DNA of 11,110 nt from the NCBI GenBank assembly GCA_945867755.1, contig CAMBJN010000035.1:1-11110 (forward strand), read 5' to 3'. The notes beneath the pieces are model-generated. The model was not told where the DNA came from. It was given only the letters and a program-made list of their open reading frames with translations, and searched no databases. This stretch comes from Polynucleobacter meluiroseus. Its GTDB lineage: Bacteria > Pseudomonadota > Gammaproteobacteria > Burkholderiales > Burkholderiaceae. The position numbers and the translations under genes were made by a program. Positions within the stretch are counted from its first letter, which is position 1; the number at the start of each line of letters is the position of its first letter. Below are positions 7,286-11,110 of this stretch, in pieces.

Positions 7286-7442
7286 TTTGTAGGGGCATTC
7301 TATAGAAACAATATGATTAACCATTAATCCTTATAAACATTAGGGGTTTGATCTCGATATTGCAGGGGTTCCAGAACGGGTGATTCTTGTCAGCCCTAAA
7401 TTAATCCAACGATAAGCTCTTGCTAACAGGAATGGAATTGAA
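7286..7442. other. Upstream part of the terC-waaA gap, no gene seen
   Basis: With the aptamer and terC leader, the gap between terC and waaA is 279 bp. This 157-bp part holds no convincing coding frame or terminator for waaA. It contains the heptamer AGGGGTT twice (7342-7348 and 7364-7370, 22 bp apart), an AGGGG at 7291-7295, and a small inverted repeat GTTC-CA-GAAC near 7369-7378. Any of these could be a protein site, but none matches a regulator I recognise. The terC promoter should lie here. Confidence 0.4.
7299..7304 (-). promoter_or_regulatory. Possible -10 element of the terC riboswitch transcript
   Basis: TATAGA (minus strand) lies 17 bases upstream of the GGGGAGUAGC motif and would start the RNA just before the aptamer. 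The best -35 at a 17-bp spacing is TTAATG, a poor match. An alternative reading, in which this segment is transcribed and pairs with sequence near the Shine-Dalgarno site, argues for a start further upstream. Confidence 0.3.
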
Positions 7443-8783
7443 TCAAGCTTGAAGGGTTTGTTGAATAACAGCTACGATTTTTTTAGTGGCGCCAGTGTGT
7501 TGATTAGCAAAATCTAGGGCATTGGTGCTCATCTCTTCTTTGGCCTGATGGCTAGACAAAAGTAAATCCATGGCTTTCACCAAATCAGAAACATCGGTGA
7601 TTCGGATGGCCGCCCTAGAATCAACCACATCAGCACTGGCCTGTTGAAAATTAAAGGTATGCTCGCCTAAAATAATTGGTCGACCCAATGCACATGCTTC
7701 AATGAAATTTTGACCACCTAAAGGCAACAAACTTCCACCCATGATCACAATGTCAGATAAGGCGTAATAAAAACTCATCTCACCCATTGAATCGCCAAGC
7801 ATCACTCCGCCGTGATTAATGATCTCAACGAATTCTTGATCACTGAGATTCGATCGACGTAAAACTTTTGGAAAGTTTGACTGCAATTGAGTAAAAACAT
7901 CATCAAATCGTTGTGGATGTCTTGGCACAATGAATAAGCAAAAATCATTTGGATTTTCTTTGATCTTAAGAAGTTTTTGCCAAGCTTCAATGATTAACGA
8001 TTCCTCGCCATCTCTAGTGCTTGCAGCACAGACAATTTGAACTTGATGAGTCAGTTTTTTCTTGAGCGCCAAAGCATGCTCAACCTGCTCAGAATTGGGC
8101 ATGAAATCGAATTTCAAATTACCAGTCACCAACACATTACTTAAACCTAAGGAGTTATAGCGCTTGGCATCTAAATTTGTTTGAGCCAAAATTTTAGTGA
8201 AGGACTGATAAATCAATTGAGCAAAATTTGAAAGCTGACTGGCTCGACGAGCACTTCGTTCCGACAATCTGGCATTGATGAGGATGACTGGCAAAGACTT
8301 TTGACGAGCAGACAAAATTAACCTTGGCCAAACCTCGGTCTCCATGATCAAACCAATCTTGATTGAAAAGTATCGGTAAAACGAGTTAACAGCCCAATGA
8401 ATGTCATAGGGAAGATAGCTCTGCACCAATTGGCCCGAAGCTATGTGTTCTGCAAATAACTGGCGCGCCGCATCTCTTCCGGTGGGCGTCATGTGGGTCA
8501 ACAATATCTTTTCACCGCCTTGAATCAAGGTGTCAATTAATGGCGCAGCCGCCCTTGTTTCACCGACTGAGACAGCGTGTACCCAAATGCGTGGTGTTGC
8601 TGCGCTGATAGGCCAAGACATGCCTAGGCGCTCATTGATATGCTCTAGGTACCTCTGTTGCAGTCTGCCCTTCCAAAGCAGACGACCAAGAGCCAATGGC
8701 AAGGCCAGATACCAGATAAATTGGTAAAGCCCCATCATCAATCGATGGCTGATTCTCATTGGGACTCTACCTACAGACGTCAT
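7443..8783 (-). CDS. waaA: 3-deoxy-D-manno-octulosonic acid (Kdo) transferase WaaA
   Basis: WaaA (KdtA) transfers Kdo from CMP-Kdo to the lipid A precursor at the cytoplasmic face of the inner membrane, an essential step in lipopolysaccharide synthesis. The product has 446 residues (E. coli 425). An N-terminal membrane anchor lies at about 18-36. The acceptor-site motif HAVSVGE (69-75) carries the presumed catalytic base Glu75. ILINARLSERS is present in the middle, and the donor-binding GGQNFIEACALGRPIILGEHTFNF lies in the C-terminal GT-B domain. The ATG overlaps the purB stop by one base (TAATG) with no Shine-Dalgarno sequence. The extra residues compared with E. coli are at the N-terminus, so Met9 (8759), which has AGGTAGAG before it, or Met16/Met17 could be the real start. 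Whether it adds one or two Kdo units cannot be told. Confidence 0.95.
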   Translation of the reverse strand: MTSVGRVPMRISHRLMMGLYQFIWYLALPLALGRLLWKGRLQQRYLEHINERLGMSWPISAATPRIWVHAVSVGETRAAAPLIDTLIQGGEKILLTHMTPTGRDAARQLFAEHIASGQLVQSYLPYDIHWAVNSFYRYFSIKIGLIMETEVWPRLILSARQKSLPVILINARLSERSARRASQLSNFAQLIYQSFTKILAQTNLDAKRYNSLGLSNVLVTGNLKFDFMPNSEQVEHALALKKKLTHQVQIVCAASTRDGEESLIIEAWQKLLKIKENPNDFCLFIVPRHPQRFDDVFTQLQSNFPKVLRRSNLSDQEFVEIINHGGVMLGDSMGEMSFYYALSDIVIMGGSLLPLGGQNFIEACALGRPIILGEHTFNFQQASADVVDSRAAIRITDVSDLVKAMDLLLSSHQAKEEMSTNALDFANQHTGATKKIVAVIQQTLQA

Positions 8784-10162
8784 TATTTTTTTAGACGCTT
8801 GGCTAATTCTGTTGCTTTACCGATATAAGAGGCAGGGGTCATTTCTAAAAGAAGTTTCTTGGCATCATCAGGAATAGCCAAACCCTGAATGAAGCTTCTC
8901 AAGCCTTCCGGGGTAATGCCTTTGCCTCTGGTCAGCTCTTTTAACTGCTCATAAGGATTGGGTACTCCAAAACGACGCATCACTGTTTGTACAGGCTCAG
9001 CCAACACTTCCCAGCAATTATTCAAATCTTCAGCCAAACGCGCAGGATTTGTTTCTAATTTACCCAAACCTTTTAATGCGCTGTCATAAGCCAAAAGACT
9101 GTGGCCAAGAGCCGTACCTAAATTACGCAAAACAGTTGAATCAGTTAAATCTCTCTGCCAGCGTGACACGGGTAATTTTTCTGATAAATGTTTTAGAAGT
9201 GCGTTAGCAATGCCCAAGTTACCTTCTGAATTTTCAAAATCAATTGGATTGACTTTGTGAGGCATGGTGGATGAGCCGATTTCACCTGCCTTGGTTTTTT
9301 GTTTGAAATAACCAACAGAGATGTAACCCCAGATGTCACGGTTCATGTCTAACAAAATTGTATTGGCTCTGGCAATCGCATCAAACAATTCAGCCATGTA
9401 GTCATGCGGCTCAATTTGAATGGTGTATGGGTTGAACTCTAGGCCTAGGCGCTTTTCGACTACTTCTTTTGAAAAACTCTCCCAATCCACATCTGGGTAG
9501 GCAGACAAGTGCGCGTTGTAGTTACCCACAGCCCCGTTCATTTTGCCAAGCAAAGGTACTTTTTCAATATTTGCAATGGCTCTTTGCAAGCGCATGGCCA
9601 CGTTCGCCATTTCTTTGCCCAACGTTGTTGGTGAGGCAGGTTGTCCATGCGTACGAGACAACATAGGTACATCAGCATTAACTACTGCTAAATTGGTTAG
9701 CGTTGACAGAAGCTCACGCAATTTAGGCAAGATAACTTCTTGACGAGCACCCTTCAACATCAAACCATGAGATGTGTTGTTGATATCTTCTGATGTGCAA
9801 GCAAAGTGAATGAATTCGCTGGCTTTTTCTAATTCAGCATGGCCAACTACTTTTTCTTTCATCCAATATTCAACCGCTTTCACATCGTGATTAGTCACGG
9901 CTTCAATGGCTTTGATTCTTTCTGCGTCGACATCAGAGAAATCTGCAACCAATTTCAATAAAACAGCTTCCGCACTCGCGCTAAAGCTTGGGAAATCCGG
10001 CAATTTGGCCTGCGATAAGGCAATTAGCCAATGAACTTCAACCAGAACCCGTTGCCTCATAAAAGCAGCCTCTGATAGCCATGGGCGTAAACCGTCTGTT
10101 TTTGAGGCATAACGACCATCCAAGGGGGATAAAGCACTTAGAGTAGATAGTTGAGTAGTCAC
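8783..10162 (-). CDS. purB: Adenylosuccinate lyase PurB
   Basis: PurB is a cytoplasmic homotetramer of the fumarase/aspartase superfamily. It acts twice in purine synthesis, releasing fumarate from SAICAR and from adenylosuccinate. The product has 459 residues (E. coli 456) and starts close to the family-typical LSALSPLDGRYASK. SRTHGQPAS carries the acid His172. The superfamily signature GSSTMPHKVNP is at 296-306, with the catalytic Ser at 297 or 298, and continues IDFENSEGN as in gamma- and beta-proteobacterial enzymes. The start is GTG with AGGA eight bases upstream; the upstream frame reaches no usable ATG. A six-codon mini-ORF sits directly before it. waaA follows with a TAATG overlap. 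Confidence 0.98.
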   Translation of the reverse strand: MTTQLSTLSALSPLDGRYASKTDGLRPWLSEAAFMRQRVLVEVHWLIALSQAKLPDFPSFSASAEAVLLKLVADFSDVDAERIKAIEAVTNHDVKAVEYWMKEKVVGHAELEKASEFIHFACTSEDINNTSHGLMLKGARQEVILPKLRELLSTLTNLAVVNADVPMLSRTHGQPASPTTLGKEMANVAMRLQRAIANIEKVPLLGKMNGAVGNYNAHLSAYPDVDWESFSKEVVEKRLGLEFNPYTIQIEPHDYMAELFDAIARANTILLDMNRDIWGYISVGYFKQKTKAGEIGSSTMPHKVNPIDFENSEGNLGIANALLKHLSEKLPVSRWQRDLTDSTVLRNLGTALGHSLLAYDSALKGLGKLETNPARLAEDLNNCWEVLAEPVQTVMRRFGVPNPYEQLKELTRGKGITPEGLRSFIQGLAIPDDAKKLLLEMTPASYIGKATELAKRLKK

Positions 10163-10172
10163 AGGCCAATTC

Positions 10173-10193
10173 CTAAAAAAGCATCGAAAACAT
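10173..10193 (-). CDS. Candidate leader mini-ORF of purB (MFSMLF)
   Basis: The minus strand frame ATG-TTT-TCG-ATG-CTT-TTT-TAG encodes six residues. It has a good Shine-Dalgarno sequence of its own, AAGGA at 10202-10206, eight bases before the ATG. Its TAG stop is part of TAGGA, the purB ribosome-binding site, and lies 10 bases before the purB GTG. This arrangement could couple purB translation to the leader. It could equally be chance in a short AT-rich leader, and it is not a known leader peptide to me. Confidence 0.35.
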   Translation of the reverse strand: MFSMLF

Positions 10194-10229
10194 GATTTTA
10201 GTCCTTCTGAAGGGATAAATCTAAATAGC

Positions 10230-10235
10230 TATACT
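10230..10235 (+). promoter_or_regulatory. Possible -10 element of the glutathione transferase gene
   Basis: TATACT matches the sigma-70 -10 consensus in five of six positions and ends six bases before ATG 10242. If used, transcription would begin at or next to the start codon, giving a leaderless mRNA. The -35 is poor: TTCTGA at 10205-10210 with a 19-bp spacer. It overlaps the 8-bp palindrome ATAGCTAT (10225-10232), which may also serve the divergent purB promoter. Confidence 0.4.
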
Positions 10236-10241
10236 TACACC

Positions 10242-10853
10242 ATGAAATTAATTGGATCACTCACCAGCCCCTACGTGCGCAAAGCAAGAATTGTTTTTGC
10301 CGAAAAGAAAATTGAAGTTCCACTCATTCAAGAGAATGTCTGGAGCCAAGATACCAAAATCATGCAAGCTAATCCCCTCGGAAAGGTTCCTTGCTTGGTC
10401 ATGGATGATGGTGGAGCCATGTTTGATTCGCGTGTGATCGTTGAATACGCCGATACTTTGAGCCCTGGGAACAAACTCATCCCATCCTCTGGCAAAGAGA
10501 GAGCAGCGGTTAAAACTTGGGAGGCTTTGGCAGACGGTATTTTGGATGCATCAGTTCTTGCAAGACTAGAAGCAACATGGAGGCCTGATGAACAAAAGAG
10601 CCAAGCCTGGATAGACCGCCAACTTCATAAAGTGGATGTCTCACTCAAAGCCATGTCTAAAGGTTTGGGTGAATCTGACTGGTGCTTTGGTAATCAGATG
10701 AGCTTGGCTGATATTTCAGTGGGTTGCGCTTTAGATTATTTGATTTTTAGATTTCCAAATATTCAATGGCAAAAGTCTTATCCAAATTTGAATCGACTTT
10801 ATAAAAAGTTGTTGTTGCGCCCTTCTTTTGCAAACACAGCACCACCGCAATAA
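10242..10853 (+). CDS. YibF-like glutathione S-transferase family protein
   Basis: This is a cytoplasmic glutathione transferase-fold protein of 203 residues, very like E. coli YibF (202 residues) along its whole length. The N-terminal thioredoxin-like domain has SLTSPYVRK with the possible active Ser9, NPLGKVPCLV with the cis-proline Pro50, and FDSRVIVEY with Asp62-Ser63 for the glutathione gamma-glutamyl group. The helical C-terminal domain has EALADGILDA and the N-capping box SLADISVGCALDYL (154-167), and ends RPSFANTAPPQ. The substrate of YibF-type proteins is not established. There is no Shine-Dalgarno sequence before the ATG. The gene is divergent from purB (79 bp between starts) and convergent with mnmA, with 11 bp between the stops. 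Confidence 0.93.
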   Translation: MKLIGSLTSPYVRKARIVFAEKKIEVPLIQENVWSQDTKIMQANPLGKVPCLVMDDGGAMFDSRVIVEYADTLSPGNKLIPSSGKERAAVKTWEALADGILDASVLARLEATWRPDEQKSQAWIDRQLHKVDVSLKAMSKGLGESDWCFGNQMSLADISVGCALDYLIFRFPNIQWQKSYPNLNRLYKKLLLRPSFANTAPPQ

Positions 10854-10864
10854 GTGCGCTTGCT

Positions 10865-11110
10865 TTAACTGGTGATAATTCCACCGCCCAAACAACGCTC
10901 ACCGTCATAAAGTACCGCTGACTGACCGGGCGTTACAGCCCACTGGGCCTCATCAAACTCAAGCGTAAAACTGTCTGCAGTCACCTGCTTTAATTGGCAA
11001 GGTGCGTCAGACTGCCTGTATCTTGTTTTTGCGGTGTAATTCTTTTGTTCAGGTAAACCTTCAAACGTCCAACTGATTTGAGCTGCTTGTAACACCTTGT
11101 TTAATAACCA
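10865..11110 (-). CDS. mnmA: tRNA-specific 2-thiouridylase MnmA, C-terminal end (runs off right edge)
   Basis: MnmA activates U34 of Glu, Gln and Lys tRNAs with ATP and inserts sulphur delivered by the Tus relay, giving the 2-thio group of mnm5s2U. The frame is open to the window edge, so the 81 residues seen are the C-terminus of a protein of about 370. They begin WLLNKVLQAAQISW, before which the protein continues outside. They include the family-typical TAKTRYRQSDAPC and the final beta-barrel stretch TPGQSAVLYDGERCLGGGII, then end at a TAA. A GTG at 11095 in the same frame is internal and not a start. The PP-loop and catalytic cysteines lie outside the window. No clear terminator separates it from the convergent glutathione transferase gene. 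Confidence 0.95.
   Translation of the reverse strand, partial: WLLNKVLQAAQISWTFEGLPEQKNYTAKTRYRQSDAPCQLKQVTADSFTLEFDEAQWAVTPGQSAVLYDGERCLGGGIITS

Noticed and set aside
7322..7340. Short leader frames (ATG) upstream of the terC riboswitch on the minus strand
   Set aside because: They lack Shine-Dalgarno sequences, and one runs through the aptamer core, whose sequence is explained by RNA structure.
10840..10874. A terminator between the glutathione transferase gene and mnmA
   Set aside because: CACCA pairs with TGGTG and GCAA with TTGC, but the stem is broken, weak and has no T tract, and much of it is coding.
1..11110. CRISPR arrays, insertion sequences, phage, toxin-antitoxin or defence genes, tRNA or rRNA genes
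   Set aside because: Nothing of these kinds was seen on either strand; nearly all sequence is accounted for by conserved housekeeping genes and short regulatory gaps.

Overview
This is a conserved chromosomal segment from a beta-proteobacterium. It is moderately AT-rich, and the protein sequences and gene order (recG divergent from queA-tgt-yajC-secD-secF, then terC, waaA, purB, a YibF-type glutathione transferase and mnmA) look most like the Burkholderiaceae, with a Polynucleobacter-like small genome as my best guess. The genus is inferred from memory of protein style and synteny, not from a search. There is no sign of phage, transposon, CRISPR or defence genes, and coding density is high.

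Left part (1-6440). The 5' portion of recG (DNA branch-migration helicase) runs leftward off the edge. Only 32 bp away, a rightward operon starts: queA and tgt (two steps of queuosine synthesis in tRNA, overlapping by ATGA), then yajC, secD and secF (the accessory proton-driven part of the Sec translocase). It ends in a strong, symmetric hairpin terminator that also serves the gene coming from the other side.

Middle part (6440-7442). A TerC/YjbE-family membrane protein is read leftward. Its 5' leader holds a clear yybP-ykoY manganese riboswitch. The leader also has a plausible translational expression platform in which a UCCUU segment can pair either inside the aptamer or with the Shine-Dalgarno sequence. 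The gene is therefore probably a manganese-responsive Mn2+ exporter.

Right part (7443-11110). purB (adenylosuccinate lyase) and waaA (Kdo transferase of lipid A synthesis) form a leftward pair joined by a TAATG overlap. purB starts at GTG and is preceded by a six-codon mini-ORF with its own good Shine-Dalgarno sequence, whose stop codon runs into the purB ribosome-binding site. A divergent YibF-like glutathione transferase has no visible Shine-Dalgarno sequence and a -10-like hexamer very close to its ATG. The 3' end of mnmA (tRNA 2-thiouridine synthesis) enters from the right edge.

I found no undescribed multi-gene system. The points most worth a second look are regulatory: the Mn riboswitch and its switching model, the purB leader mini-ORF, the possible leaderless glutathione transferase, and a Glu in place of Asp at a proton-path position of SecF.
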